A DNA stretch of 64,000 nucleotides from positions 62,001 through 126,000 of the forward strand of contig JAQGEF010000008.1 in assembly GCA_027854065.1 (NCBI GenBank), read 5' to 3'. Positions 37,033 to 46,967 of the stretch are shown in pieces (within the stretch, counting starts at the first letter, position 1; each line of letters opens with the position of its first letter). The notes below the pieces were generated by a model. It made no database searches and was not told the DNA's origin. It saw only the letters and a program-made list of their open reading frames with translations. Both the position numbers and the translations under genes were made by a program. This stretch comes from Polluticaenibacter yanchengensis (lineage in GTDB: Bacteria; Bacteroidota; Bacteroidia; Chitinophagales; Chitinophagaceae).

Positions 37033-37066
37033 CTTAAATAATATACCGACTGGTATATTATTTAAG
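37033..37066. promoter_or_regulatory. perfect 15-bp inverted repeat before the MFS gene
   Basis: CTTAAATAATATACC and GGTATATTATTTAAG with a GACT spacer form a perfect palindrome 77 bp before the MFS start. This is the shape of a repressor operator (TetR-like). There is no T run, so it is not a simple terminator. The central ATATACC-GACT-GGTATAT recurs with one change at 52038-52055. Confidence 0.65.
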
Positions 37067-37143
37067 GTTCAAAAAATAATTGTCAAAATGATACTTATTA
37101 TAAATTTATTCATATAAATTTATCCCATTAACGATTTTGCTTT

Positions 37144-38664
37144 ATGTCCAAAACTTCCAACAATAACTCCATCTTCAAAGTTATTGCAGCTTCCAGTGTA
37201 GGTACACTTATCGAGTGGTACGATTTTTATATTTTCGGTAGCCTGGCTTTTATTATTTCAGGCAAGTTTTTTCCCCAGGATAATCCTACTGCCGCTTTTT
37301 TATCCACTTTGGCCACTTTTGCGGCCGGTTTCGTAGTCAGGCCGTTTGGTGCATTAGTATTTGGCAGACTTGGAGATTTAATAGGGCGTAAGTACACTTT
37401 TATGCTCACACTGTTGCTAATGGGCGGGGCAACATTTTTAATAGGCTGTGTACCCAGTTATGATACTATTGGCTACTGGGCACCTTTTCTTGTATTAGTT
37501 TTACGTTTGTTGCAGGGGCTTGCTTTGGGCGGGGAATATGGTGGTGCAGCTACTTATGTGGCGGAACATGCACCCGCAAACAGGCGTGGTTATTATACTT
37601 CATGGATACAGACAACAGCTACGGCAGGATTATTTATTTCGCTGATGGTTATTCTTATCACCAAGTCTACATTAAGTGCCGATGCATTTGATGCCTGGGG
37701 CTGGCGCGTGCCATTCTGGGTGTCTGTTATAATGGTATTTGTCTCTTATATCATTCGCCAGAAAATGCACGAATCACCGTTGTTTGCAAAAGCCAAGGCC
37801 GAAGGCAAAATTGTGAAGAACCCTCTAAAGGAAAGCTTTGGCAACAAATATAACCTCAAATTCGTGCTCCTTGCTTTGTTCGGTGCGGTAATGGGACAAG
37901 GCGTTATCTGGTACACCGGCCAGTTTTACGCAATGAATTTTATTCAGAAAGTATGCAATGTCAATAGTATTCAAACCGATTCCCTTGTAGCAATCGCCTT
38001 ATTAATGGCCACTCCTTTTTTTGTTGTGTTTGGTGGTTTAAGCGATAAAATTGGCCGGAAGTCTATTATGCTGGCAGGCATGTTACTGGCTGTTCTCACT
38101 TACAGGCCTATCTACAAAAACATTTTTGAAATAACCGACATCGCTGCAAAAACAGAGTTAGCAGATAAGAGAACAGTAACCAACAGGCTGGAGAACAAAG
38201 AAGATAAAACAATCATCCACTACCAGTTTTTAAGTTATTACGAAGATGGTACCATTGCTACCAAAGACTCTGTGGTTACCATAAATACTGTTAATAAAGC
38301 GGAAACGGTGAAAACCGGTTATTCCATACAACTCGATAGCGGTAACAAATGGAAACTGATTTGGCTGGTATTTATACAGGTAATATATGTCACCATGGTT
38401 TACGGGCCCATAGCAGCATTCCTGGTAGAGATGTTCCCGGTAAATATTCGCTACACTTCCATGTCCTTGCCATATCATGTGGGTAATGGTATTTTTGGTG
38501 GCTTGCTGCCGATGGTAGCTACTTACCTGGTAACAAAAGCGCAGACTTCAGGCTCACCTGACTGGTATTTGAACGGCTTGTGGTACCCGATAATTATTGC
38601 TGGTATTAGTTTTGTAATAGGATTAGTGTACCTGTCCAGGAAAAATAGGCAGGTACATGATTAG
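37144..38664 (+). CDS. MFS transporter, metabolite:H+ symporter (MHS) type
   Basis: A 506-residue major facilitator with 12 predicted helices. The MHS-type start is SSVGTLIEWYDFYIFGSLAF; the loop 2-3 motif is GRLGDLIGRKYTF, and its repeat in the second half is GGLSDKIGRKSIM. The late signature FPVNIRYTSMSLPYHVGNGIFGG is also present. A soluble insertion of about 85 residues lies between helices 9 and 10 (about 330-410); this is a known feature of some MHS members. The substrate is probably an organic acid or osmolyte but cannot be told. A small membrane partner gene follows 125 bp downstream. Confidence 0.92.
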   Translation: MSKTSNNNSIFKVIAASSVGTLIEWYDFYIFGSLAFIISGKFFPQDNPTAAFLSTLATFAAGFVVRPFGALVFGRLGDLIGRKYTFMLTLLLMGGATFLIGCVPSYDTIGYWAPFLVLVLRLLQGLALGGEYGGAATYVAEHAPANRRGYYTSWIQTTATAGLFISLMVILITKSTLSADAFDAWGWRVPFWVSVIMVFVSYIIRQKMHESPLFAKAKAEGKIVKNPLKESFGNKYNLKFVLLALFGAVMGQGVIWYTGQFYAMNFIQKVCNVNSIQTDSLVAIALLMATPFFVVFGGLSDKIGRKSIMLAGMLLAVLTYRPIYKNIFEITDIAAKTELADKRTVTNRLENKEDKTIIHYQFLSYYEDGTIATKDSVVTINTVNKAETVKTGYSIQLDSGNKWKLIWLVFIQVIYVTMVYGPIAAFLVEMFPVNIRYTSMSLPYHVGNGIFGGLLPMVATYLVTKAQTSGSPDWYLNGLWYPIIIAGISFVIGLVYLSRKNRQVHD

Positions 38665-38789
38665 TGTTTTTTATTTATTAAGTCAGCAGCAGATCAATAA
38701 TTAGGCATTGTTGTGTCACTCCCTGCAACGGTATTGCTACTATTGAACATTTTAAAAATACAAATTACATCATCTATAAAACGTTTAAG

Positions 38790-39017
38790 ATGTTAGAAGC
38801 TATAAAAAAATATTTAGGATTAGTATGGATGGCTTTAGCAATTGTAGCCGCTTACTATTGTATAGGTGTATTTGGCTGGCCAAAAATAACTTCCGGTTTG
38901 CAGGAAGATAATGTGTTCGGCTGGATCATCCTTTTAGTACTAACCCCAATCATCGTTGGCGGTCTGTTCATGTTCGGATATTTCGCATTTACGAATGAGT
39001 ATAAAAAAGAAGAATAG
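38790..39017 (+). CDS. small two-helix membrane protein, DUF6814-like MFS partner
   Basis: A 75-residue protein with two hydrophobic helices (about 10-30 and 44-65) and the linker KITSGLQEDNVFGWII. It ends in a soluble FTNEYKKEE. The layout matches a Bacteroidota family (DUF6814, from memory) that sits next to MFS transporters and may be a small subunit. The position directly after the MHS gene supports this. I could not check the family assignment. Confidence 0.7.
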   Translation: MLEAIKKYLGLVWMALAIVAAYYCIGVFGWPKITSGLQEDNVFGWIILLVLTPIIVGGLFMFGYFAFTNEYKKEE

Positions 39018-39088
39018 CTATAATAGGTGCTCTTTACAGGGTTAAGAAAGTAAGAACTGGTATGGTTAATCAGTGCTTGCTTTCTTAT

Positions 39089-41041
39089 TTATATTACCGG
39101 AAAACTATCAGCAACTTCATTTGCTTTATCAAAAGAAATGTTCATTACCAATCCATTGTCATTGTACAAATCCATGTAACCATTCAGTGCTTTTACCCGT
39201 TTTTTAATAGATGTTAATCCTATGCCGGGTTTTGATGGTTTAATAGGTGTGCCAATGCCATTATCACTTATTTGCAACACAATTTTACGTTCATTGGTCT
39301 CGTACAAATAGATACTTACTTCGCTGGCTTTACTATGTTTGATGATATTAATAATGGCTTCCTGGATAATTTTTAAGATATTGATTCTCTCATCAAATGA
39401 AAGCGACTGTGCAATATCAGCGTCTAATTGAACATCAGTTTTGTATTTGTTTGCAGGTAGTGCACTGGTGGTTAAAACAAGTATAGAGTCAATCAGGCTA
39501 TTGTTTTGTAAAGTCTGTGCTTTGTTAAGCAAATAGTGACTTTTCGACCGGGCAGCACTATAAATTTCCTCTACATTCAGAATCGTATTGCTAAGCCTTT
39601 TCTTTAATACTTCACTCTCCGAATCAAATGTAATTGCTTCTAACTGGTGTTTTACAGAAGCAATTGAACCGGCTAAGTCATCGTGGATATCCTGGGCCAG
39701 CCGTTCCTGTTCTTTTACAATTGCCTGGCTCTTTGATTCTTCCATCGCGGCAATCCTTAGTGTAGTGATATTATTTAAAGTACTGATTTGGTCCTTAATT
39801 TTAGTGTTTTTAATTTTTAGTTTTAAGTAAATAAGCAGGAACGTCAGAACTACAATAATTGAGGCGATTAAGATGATGTTATTGCGTTTCCTGTTTTCGG
39901 CTTTTGTTAATTCAAGTTCAGCAGCTGTAGATTCAGCTTTAGTATGGGCATATAAAAATTCATCCATTTCGTTGGCTAATTGAATATGCTCTTCATTTTT
40001 TAGCTTTAATGTTTTTAACAGCGCGTTATAAGCTAATTCAAACTTTTTCTGATTTGCATATATTCTCCCTTCAGCAAAATTGGTTTCTGATTCTTGATTT
40101 TCAGAAAGAGTCCCGGATTCCTTATATTTTTCTAAATATTTATAGGCACTGTCAATATTCTTCGTATCAATATAAAAGTTGAGTTTGTAGTGAGTTAAAT
40201 TTGTTTCAATAATTTGTAAAAAGTCAGGTAACCCCTGGTATTCTTCCACACTTAATAACCTGGATATACTATCAAGGTATAATTGAGATTGTATATTGTC
40301 ATTTAAAACTTCGTGTGTAAAATTAAACCTCATACTATATATGTAAAATTTCGATAGAAGCGAGGCTTGTGGTAAATTTGTTCCATTATCCCTTTTTGAT
40401 GGAAGTGCTTTGAATATATCCTCTGAAATGGCAATAATACCTGGTATATTTATAGAATCTTTTATACTGCAATAGGCATGAACCACACTGTTTAATACCT
40501 GAATAACATTAATACCATCGTCAAAAGAACGTTTTCCTTGCAAAAGAAGTTTAGGGAAGGTATATATATATGGTTCTTCTTTTTTATAGGCATCAATTAC
40601 CTTGTTATAACTGCTTTGCTCATCAAAAAAATAGATTTTCTCAACTAAAGCATTTATCGTTTTTATTCCGTTAAGAGCGTCTATTTGATCCACTTTTTCT
40701 GCGTAATAAATCGCTTCTCCAACCCGGCCCTGCATTTTCGAATTATTAAGAAGAAGTCTGAAGTAATGCGCTTTCTTTTTACTTAATTTTTTATTACCCC
40801 ATGCTATTTTTTTGTACAAAGTAAGTTTCTGTATAAGTTCGTCAGGCTTATAATATATACCGTTTGCAATATTGTTATATAAAAGATTTTGTATTTCAAT
40901 AAGGTATTCAATATCTTTTATCTGTCCGGAATAATATTTATTATTAAGTATAGTCCATTGGTCACTGGAAGAATTTACCTGTCCAATACTATTAAAACAA
41001 CAATGGATGGCAAAGAACAAAAACAGAATGAAACGTGTCAT
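39089..41041 (-). CDS. sensor histidine kinase with TPR-like sensor region
   Basis: A 650-residue protein. It has a signal sequence (1-20), a long helical periplasmic region (about 30-380, probably TPR-like), one membrane helix (388-406) and a coiled coil. The HisKA_3-type kinase core follows: phospho-acceptor His453 (RLAQDIHDDLAGS), N box IIQEAIINIIKHSKASE, G1 box ISDNGIGTP and GIGLTSIKKRVKALNG. It autophosphorylates and signals to the response regulator encoded just upstream, which its gene overlaps by 4 bp. The signal is unknown. The pair lies divergent to a giant T9SS surface protein gene. Confidence 0.93.
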   Translation of the reverse strand: MTRFILFLFFAIHCCFNSIGQVNSSSDQWTILNNKYYSGQIKDIEYLIEIQNLLYNNIANGIYYKPDELIQKLTLYKKIAWGNKKLSKKKAHYFRLLLNNSKMQGRVGEAIYYAEKVDQIDALNGIKTINALVEKIYFFDEQSSYNKVIDAYKKEEPYIYTFPKLLLQGKRSFDDGINVIQVLNSVVHAYCSIKDSINIPGIIAISEDIFKALPSKRDNGTNLPQASLLSKFYIYSMRFNFTHEVLNDNIQSQLYLDSISRLLSVEEYQGLPDFLQIIETNLTHYKLNFYIDTKNIDSAYKYLEKYKESGTLSENQESETNFAEGRIYANQKKFELAYNALLKTLKLKNEEHIQLANEMDEFLYAHTKAESTAAELELTKAENRKRNNIILIASIIVVLTFLLIYLKLKIKNTKIKDQISTLNNITTLRIAAMEESKSQAIVKEQERLAQDIHDDLAGSIASVKHQLEAITFDSESEVLKKRLSNTILNVEEIYSAARSKSHYLLNKAQTLQNNSLIDSILVLTTSALPANKYKTDVQLDADIAQSLSFDERINILKIIQEAIINIIKHSKASEVSIYLYETNERKIVLQISDNGIGTPIKPSKPGIGLTSIKKRVKALNGYMDLYNDNGLVMNISFDKANEVADSFPVI

Positions 41042-41697
41042 ATAAGATCTATTTTACGGGCATAGGCCAGGAGTTCAGCAATACTTTTAGAATTGGTTTT
41101 TCCCATCATTTTCCTCCTGTGCGATACAATTGTGTGCGGACTCAACAACATGGTCTCGGCGGTTGCATTCACACTTAGCCCCATTGCAAAATGATTCAGG
41201 ATTTCTATTTCCCTTGCAGAAAAAGGCAGTTTGATATCATTGTCAAATGAGGCAAGTTCCTTTTGTATATGCCCGGAAATATATTGCTGTTTTTGTTGTA
41301 TGCACTTGATACATTCCACCACTTCACTAAAAGATGAGGTTTTGCTCAAAAAACCATCAATTTTATAAGACAGGACATTGTTGATTAAAATAGGATTTGT
41401 AATACTACTGACAACAATGATCTTTGCATGCTTAAGCACTTTCCTGGTATAACTAATCAATGATTGGGATGTATTATCCTTTAAATAGTAATCCAGGAAA
41501 ATATAGGCTTCAGATTTACTATTTACAGAAACTAAGTTTTCTACAAAAAGAGATTCTTCAGAAAAACCTGTAACACTTGAAAATAGTCCGGTCTTCTCCA
41601 AAAGAGCGCTGAAAGATTCTGTAAACAATGAATGGTCATCCAATACCAACGCAGTATTGTTGTGCCAATTAGCCAAAGATTTATGATGCAATTTCAT
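41038..41697 (-). CDS. NarL/LuxR-family response regulator
   Basis: A 219-residue regulator. The receiver domain has a phospho-acceptor Asp69 (AYIFLDYYLKDN), a conserved DD pair near residue 20 (LVLDDHSLF), and the VVSS...K switch region. The C-terminal LuxR-type helix-turn-helix is at about 155-215 (LPFSAREIEILNHFAMGLS, LLSPHTIVSHRRKMM). Its gene is the first of the two-gene unit with the histidine kinase. It may control the divergent surface protein gene, which is inference from position only. Confidence 0.93.
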   Translation of the reverse strand: MKLHHKSLANWHNNTALVLDDHSLFTESFSALLEKTGLFSSVTGFSEESLFVENLVSVNSKSEAYIFLDYYLKDNTSQSLISYTRKVLKHAKIIVVSSITNPILINNVLSYKIDGFLSKTSSFSEVVECIKCIQQKQQYISGHIQKELASFDNDIKLPFSAREIEILNHFAMGLSVNATAETMLLSPHTIVSHRRKMMGKTNSKSIAELLAYARKIDLI

Positions 41698-42309
41698 ATT
41701 CGTTTCTAAATTAGGGTAAGATAATAAATATGCTTAATGCTCCATTACTACCTTCTATATAACTATAATATTTAGACTGTTCTCACAAGACTTTCAGAGT
41801 ATAAAATGACGAATTACAAAGAAAAGGTATATTTTATTGATTGCTGTAACTTTTTATGCAATTAGCTGCATCTTTTTTAATATTTCTCCTGGTTCACTGT
41901 TATAAACGATGGCTTATTCACAACAGATCATGTTATTTTTCAAATGAGAGTAGCATGTTTATGTTATATCTGTCTAGGATTTCAAATAAGTATATATTCT
42001 TTTATTTTTTTTGCGCCAAAAATATTTATATGGCTTTTACAACTAAAGTTATTGTAGATATTAAAACCTAAAATACTTAACCATAGATAACCTTAGAACT
42101 ATCTGTCAGGCGTGAGTTGGATGAATTAGGATGAATATTGAATATATTTTATATAATAATATCTTAATTATTCTGATTTTTCTGTTTATCGAGTTGTTAT
42201 AATATACCTGATTGAACTATTCTTTTTAAAGAGATGATACATATAATAGACATACGAACATTTATTTTATTTATAACCAATCAACCATTTGAATATTAAT
42301 TATTATAGT
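41698..42309. other. 612-bp AT-rich divergent intergenic region
   Basis: No convincing gene. A 71-codon hydrophobic frame at 41856-42071 lacks coding character. The region must hold promoters for the response regulator and for the T9SS protein, but I found no full TTTG-N19-TAnnTTTG match. Confidence 0.45.
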
Positions 42310-45300
42310 ATGAATACTTTTAATTTGAAACGATGGAGGACCATTGTTTCTTGCCTCCTGTTATTGTTTTGTTCTTCTGCAAGAATAATGGCACAAAATT
42401 GTTCTATTAACGCAGGAGCAGCACAAGCAATATGCGTTGGCAGCCCTTTTACACTTTCCGGAGCTATCGGAGGCCCGTTTAATTCAAGTACTGTCACCTG
42501 GTCGGTAGTAAGTCAGCCAGCCGGAGCGAATGTCGTTATTACAACTCCTAAAAGTTTGAATACGACGGCCGGAATATCCACTGTTACTGGTACATATGTG
42601 TTTCGCCTGAGCGGAACCTGCGGGGATAATATACCTGCTTCAAATAATGTAACAATTGTTGTGAACCCGGTACCGGCAGTACCAAGTCAGTCAGGCAGCA
42701 CCACTTATAGCTGTTATACAGGAGGCCCAGTTTCTTTAATAGGTTCAGCAGTCCCGGCAGGTTCTACTGCCAGGTGGCAGATCAACAGTGGCTTATCCGG
42801 TGTGTTTAGCACTCCTAATGCGACCTCTACAACCTTTACACCCACAATACCACCTTACCAGTGTGCAGCCTATTTCCCGGTAGAGATCGCTTATGTTATT
42901 ACCAATGCCAGCGGATGCTCCCAATCTTCTGTAAAAACCTATTATTTTTATCCTCAATATACTTTTTTTGCAGTAGCTGATCCTGTAGTGGCTTGTGGTA
43001 CACAAACATTATTAAAAGGCAGTTGTGCAGGAAATGGTACAGGTCTTTGGACAGTTATCAGCAGGCCTTCTGGAGCACCCGTACCGGTAATTGCGAATAC
43101 AGGTGCTGCACAAACGGTTGCTTCTAATCTGGTTCCTGGTAACTATGTATTTAATTACGCGGTAACCGGTACTTGTGGTAATAACAATGCCAATGTTTCA
43201 GTCACTGTTGCATCCGGAACCACCGTTACCAGGGCTGATGCCGGAAAAGATCAGCATCATTGTACAATGCCAGGTACCATATCATTGACAGGAAATTCAC
43301 CGGCAGCAAATGAAAGCGTAACTTGGTCATTACTTAGCGGGGGAACAACTGTAAATATTGCAAATCCTTCAAAATCGAATACCACCGTTACAGGCTTAAC
43401 CAGTGCAGGAGCACCCTATTCTTTTTTATACCAGGTATCAACACCCGGCGGCTGTTTTACAAAAGACACCGTCATCGTTTTTGAAGAACCGAAATTATCA
43501 TTTTCATCCTTTTCAGGTTCAACCTGCGATGCGAGCTTTTTACCATATTCAACTCATCAATTAGGAGTAAACCCAATGATGGCCATTTTTGGTAATTACT
43601 CATATAATCAGTTAGATTCCGTTACCGTTAATATTACCTATATTTCAGGACCAAGCGCTACTATCATTAATCAAATGGGTTTTAAAACCTCGGGGTATCC
43701 ATATACTGTATTTGGAACCGATAATGGCTATTTTGTTGATGACACTTTAGCCTTAGGAATGACTTCAACCAAAAAGTATGGCCCTGGTTCTCTCTATCCG
43801 TATGCACCACCAGCTCTGGATGCCCATACCTACAACATGTTATATTCTGGTAGCTTTTCCGCTGTAGGTACCTATAGAATGAAAGTCTCCTATACGACCC
43901 GTTGTTCTACCTATGTTTCTGATCTTACTTTCAACAGAGGAGTCACTCTTTCCGTAAATGCAGGTTCAGATGTTTATTTAAACTGTGGTGCCACTACAGC
44001 AACATTGGCAGGTAATATTATGGATGACTTTGCTACCTGGCAAACAGTATCAATGCCGGCAGGAGCAACTGACCCGGTTAATACTTCCAACTTCAATAAG
44101 AGATTTGCCAATCTTACAGGATTGATCAACGGTACTTACATATTCCGATATTCCAATAATGCGGGTACTAATTGTGTACAACGCAGTGATGACGTTAAAA
44201 TAATCGTATCATCAAATCCGCCGGCAACACCAAATGCCGGTGCAGACAGAACTGCTTGTGCCGGATCGCTAACACTAAGCGGATCTGCAGTGCCGACCAA
44301 TGCCCTTGCGCAGTGGTCCGTTATCTCCCCGGCAGGGGCGGCAGTCTCCTTTTCAGACGCTACGCTGTCCACTCCGGTAGTAAGCGGGCTATTGCCAAAT
44401 ACAACGTATACATTTCGTTACAGGCTTACTAATGGCTGCGGCACCTCTTATGACGATGTCATTATTACAACAAACAGCTCGACAGGTCCATCCAAACCGG
44501 CAATAAGTATTACCGGAGGAGATTGCAGTGCCCAATCATTATCAGCATTTCCCGGAACTGTATCACAGACGGTCACTCATCCTGCTTTAACAGGCACTAA
44601 TTCAGGTAATTTATCTGTAGTAGCGGTTCCAGCTTCGGCATTAACCGGTTGGACACAAACAGCCAGTACAACTACCACCAAAACTGTACAGTTGAATCTT
44701 TCTTCTTCTGCCGCTGTTTCCTTCATCTGGTGTGAGTCCGGTTCTGCTTGTGCAACACAAACAATGTGTGATACCGTAACAAAATACTTCTTGTTAAATA
44801 CAACGTCCATAAGTGCCGGAAATAACCAGACGATTTGTGATATCAGTAGTTTCCCTTATACAATAACACTTACTGGAACCGCAACACCTATTACTAAAAA
44901 CTGGAGCCTTGTTTATAGTTCCAATGGTCTTGGTGTTAATTTAGGTAGTGCTGCCAGCAACATTACTTCTGCCGTACTACCGGCATCAGGTACTTACAGG
45001 TTCAAATATGAGCTCATTGGTCCGGATCCTGTATGCCAGACAATGGTTAGTTATGTTACTATAATTGCCTCTGAGGCCGGTTCATTCGCATATGCCGGAG
45101 AAGATATGAATGTCTGTAATAATTCAGGAACCTTTAATCTTGCGGCCACGCCATTAACCAGCGGCACCGGCAGGTGGACCGTAGAGCAGGTTGTAAGCGG
45201 CTCGGCTCCATCTATATCAAACAGCAGTTCTGCAACCTCATCTGTTACGTTCAGCCAGTCGGGACAAGTGGTGCTCAGATGGAGCTCTTATGGTAGTAAC

Positions 45301-46818
45301 CCGGTTTGTGGTATGTCCAGTTCGGACCTGGTGACTGTTACATATATTGCGCCGGCGAATGCCGGTAATGATATCAGCTTATGTAATAACACATCAGCGA
45401 ACCTGAGTGCCGTTAATCCCAGCCCTGGTACCGGGACCTGGATGCAGGTTAGCGGGCCTAATACAGCAACAATTGCCAATCCCGCCAATCCCAATTCATT
45501 AATCTCCAACCTGGTTAATGGGAACTACATATTCAGATGGCAGGTGCAAAATGGTGCTGCCTGTATTACAAATGATGATGTAATAATATCAATTAAAAAT
45601 ATGGCAGAAGCGGCAGATGCCGGAAATGATTTCACATTCTGTAACGGATCAACTAACCGTACTATTGTTTTAAATGCCAGAACACCTTCTGCCGGCATTA
45701 CAGGAAGCTGGAGTTTATACAACCGGCCGTCAGGTGCAGCAGCCGGTACATTTACAAACGGAAATAGTCCTGCTGCAGTCTATAATAACGCCTCTGTTAC
45801 AGGAAAGTACGTTTTTGCCTGGACCATCACTAACGGTACCTGCAGCTCGACAGATTTTGTAGAAGTAGAACTGAATAATACCAGTTGTATCAATATAAGC
45901 GGTACAGTTTTTAATGATGAAAATGCCAATACTATTATTGATGGTGCTGAAACAGGAACAACCGCAGGAACAAATTTGTTCGTTTACATGGTAAATAATA
46001 GAGGGGTGATCATCGATTCAGCAAAAGTTGCTGGTAATGGTACTTATACATTGAATGCTGTTCCAAATAACAGTTATACATTATACCTTTCTCGATTAAT
46101 ATACAGTATTGGTACAAGTCCGGCAATTGATACAGACCTGCCTGGAGATTGGATAAATACAGGAGAGAATAATAGTGGCAATAACACTGGTTTAGGAGAT
46201 GGCAGCCCGGATGGAATGCTATTAATAATGATCAATGGCAGCAGTTTTTCAAACGCCAACTTTGGTATTGTTCGTAGTTCTGTTCTACCTGTTAGTCTTA
46301 CCGTTTTTAGTGTGTATAAACAGCAGGCCCACGCAAAATTAACCTGGACAACTGCTACTGAAAATGGTAATAAGGGTTTCGAAATAGAGAGACGAAATCA
46401 TGCGGATTGGTCAGTAATAGGCTTTGTAACATCTAAAGCGCCGAATGGGATCAGTAATACCGCTATTAACTATGACTTTATTGATAGGGACCCTAATGCA
46501 GGAATTAATCAATACAGGATAAAACAAATTGATGAGAACGGGAAAATATCCTACAGCCATATCCGGGCATTAAATTTTGAGAGCCAGTCAGCAATATCAG
46601 TTTTTCCAAATCCTGGCAGCGGTAAGTTTACAATACAAGGGTTGACGGGTAACGAGAATATAAAGATTTATAATGCTTCCGGACAAATTGTTTGGACTGG
46701 CAATAATAAAAATACGGTGTTAAAGATAAACCTTGAACATTTGAGTAACGGTGTTTATAAGCTGGAGGTATCCGATGGAGAACAACAACGTATTTATAAA
46801 ATTATAATAGCAAGATAA
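42310..46818 (+). CDS. giant secreted T9SS cargo with repeated beta-sandwich domains
   Basis: About 1,502 residues: a signal peptide (MNTFNLKRW..., cleavage after RIMAQ), then many Ig/PKD-like repeats. Recurrent signatures are NAGADRTACAGSLTLSGSA and NAGNDISLCNNTSANL, each followed by W..VSGP and YIFRW. Then come an SdrD-B/Cna-B-like domain (ISGTVFNDENANTIIDGAE, about 1195-1290), an LTWTTATENGNKGFEIER fibronectin-like domain, and the type A T9SS sorting domain at the end (SVFPNPGSGKFTIQGL...). It should be exported by the type IX system and attached at the surface, probably for adhesion or gliding. An upstream ATG gives 7 extra residues; 42310 gives the better signal peptide. Confidence 0.93.
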   Translation: MNTFNLKRWRTIVSCLLLLFCSSARIMAQNCSINAGAAQAICVGSPFTLSGAIGGPFNSSTVTWSVVSQPAGANVVITTPKSLNTTAGISTVTGTYVFRLSGTCGDNIPASNNVTIVVNPVPAVPSQSGSTTYSCYTGGPVSLIGSAVPAGSTARWQINSGLSGVFSTPNATSTTFTPTIPPYQCAAYFPVEIAYVITNASGCSQSSVKTYYFYPQYTFFAVADPVVACGTQTLLKGSCAGNGTGLWTVISRPSGAPVPVIANTGAAQTVASNLVPGNYVFNYAVTGTCGNNNANVSVTVASGTTVTRADAGKDQHHCTMPGTISLTGNSPAANESVTWSLLSGGTTVNIANPSKSNTTVTGLTSAGAPYSFLYQVSTPGGCFTKDTVIVFEEPKLSFSSFSGSTCDASFLPYSTHQLGVNPMMAIFGNYSYNQLDSVTVNITYISGPSATIINQMGFKTSGYPYTVFGTDNGYFVDDTLALGMTSTKKYGPGSLYPYAPPALDAHTYNMLYSGSFSAVGTYRMKVSYTTRCSTYVSDLTFNRGVTLSVNAGSDVYLNCGATTATLAGNIMDDFATWQTVSMPAGATDPVNTSNFNKRFANLTGLINGTYIFRYSNNAGTNCVQRSDDVKIIVSSNPPATPNAGADRTACAGSLTLSGSAVPTNALAQWSVISPAGAAVSFSDATLSTPVVSGLLPNTTYTFRYRLTNGCGTSYDDVIITTNSSTGPSKPAISITGGDCSAQSLSAFPGTVSQTVTHPALTGTNSGNLSVVAVPASALTGWTQTASTTTTKTVQLNLSSSAAVSFIWCESGSACATQTMCDTVTKYFLLNTTSISAGNNQTICDISSFPYTITLTGTATPITKNWSLVYSSNGLGVNLGSAASNITSAVLPASGTYRFKYELIGPDPVCQTMVSYVTIIASEAGSFAYAGEDMNVCNNSGTFNLAATPLTSGTGRWTVEQVVSGSAPSISNSSSATSSVTFSQSGQVVLRWSSYGSNPVCGMSSSDLVTVTYIAPANAGNDISLCNNTSANLSAVNPSPGTGTWMQVSGPNTATIANPANPNSLISNLVNGNYIFRWQVQNGAACITNDDVIISIKNMAEAADAGNDFTFCNGSTNRTIVLNARTPSAGITGSWSLYNRPSGAAAGTFTNGNSPAAVYNNASVTGKYVFAWTITNGTCSSTDFVEVELNNTSCINISGTVFNDENANTIIDGAETGTTAGTNLFVYMVNNRGVIIDSAKVAGNGTYTLNAVPNNSYTLYLSRLIYSIGTSPAIDTDLPGDWINTGENNSGNNTGLGDGSPDGMLLIMINGSSFSNANFGIVRSSVLPVSLTVFSVYKQQAHAKLTWTTATENGNKGFEIERRNHADWSVIGFVTSKAPNGISNTAINYDFIDRDPNAGINQYRIKQIDENGKISYSHIRALNFESQSAISVFPNPGSGKFTIQGLTGNENIKIYNASGQIVWTGNNKNTVLKINLEHLSNGVYKLEVSDGEQQRIYKIIIAR

Positions 46819-46859
46819 TAAAACTGCGTCAGCATTAAAATATTGTTTTAGGGTTAAGA

Positions 46860-46889
46860 GAGCTGATGTTTCTACATCGGCTCATTTTT
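46860..46889 (+). terminator. terminator of the T9SS cargo gene
   Basis: GAGCTGATGT/ACATCGGCTC with a TTCT loop, then ATTTTT. Confidence 0.8.
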
Positions 46890-46930
46890 AAACCCCCGTA
46901 AGTTTACTTATAGAATTACTGAATCTTTTA

Positions 46931-46967
46931 AAAAAAATACCATCTTGAAAAAGATGGTATTTTTTTT
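46931..46967. terminator. terminator of the trp operon, bidirectional
   Basis: A perfect stem AAAAAAATACCATCTT/AAGATGGTATTTTTTT with a four-A loop. It overlaps the trpA stop codon and has T runs in both directions. Confidence 0.85.

Noticed and set aside
41856..42071. 71-codon hydrophobic frame before the T9SS gene
   Set aside because: Hydrophobicity follows from the T-rich DNA; no coding character and no likely start context.
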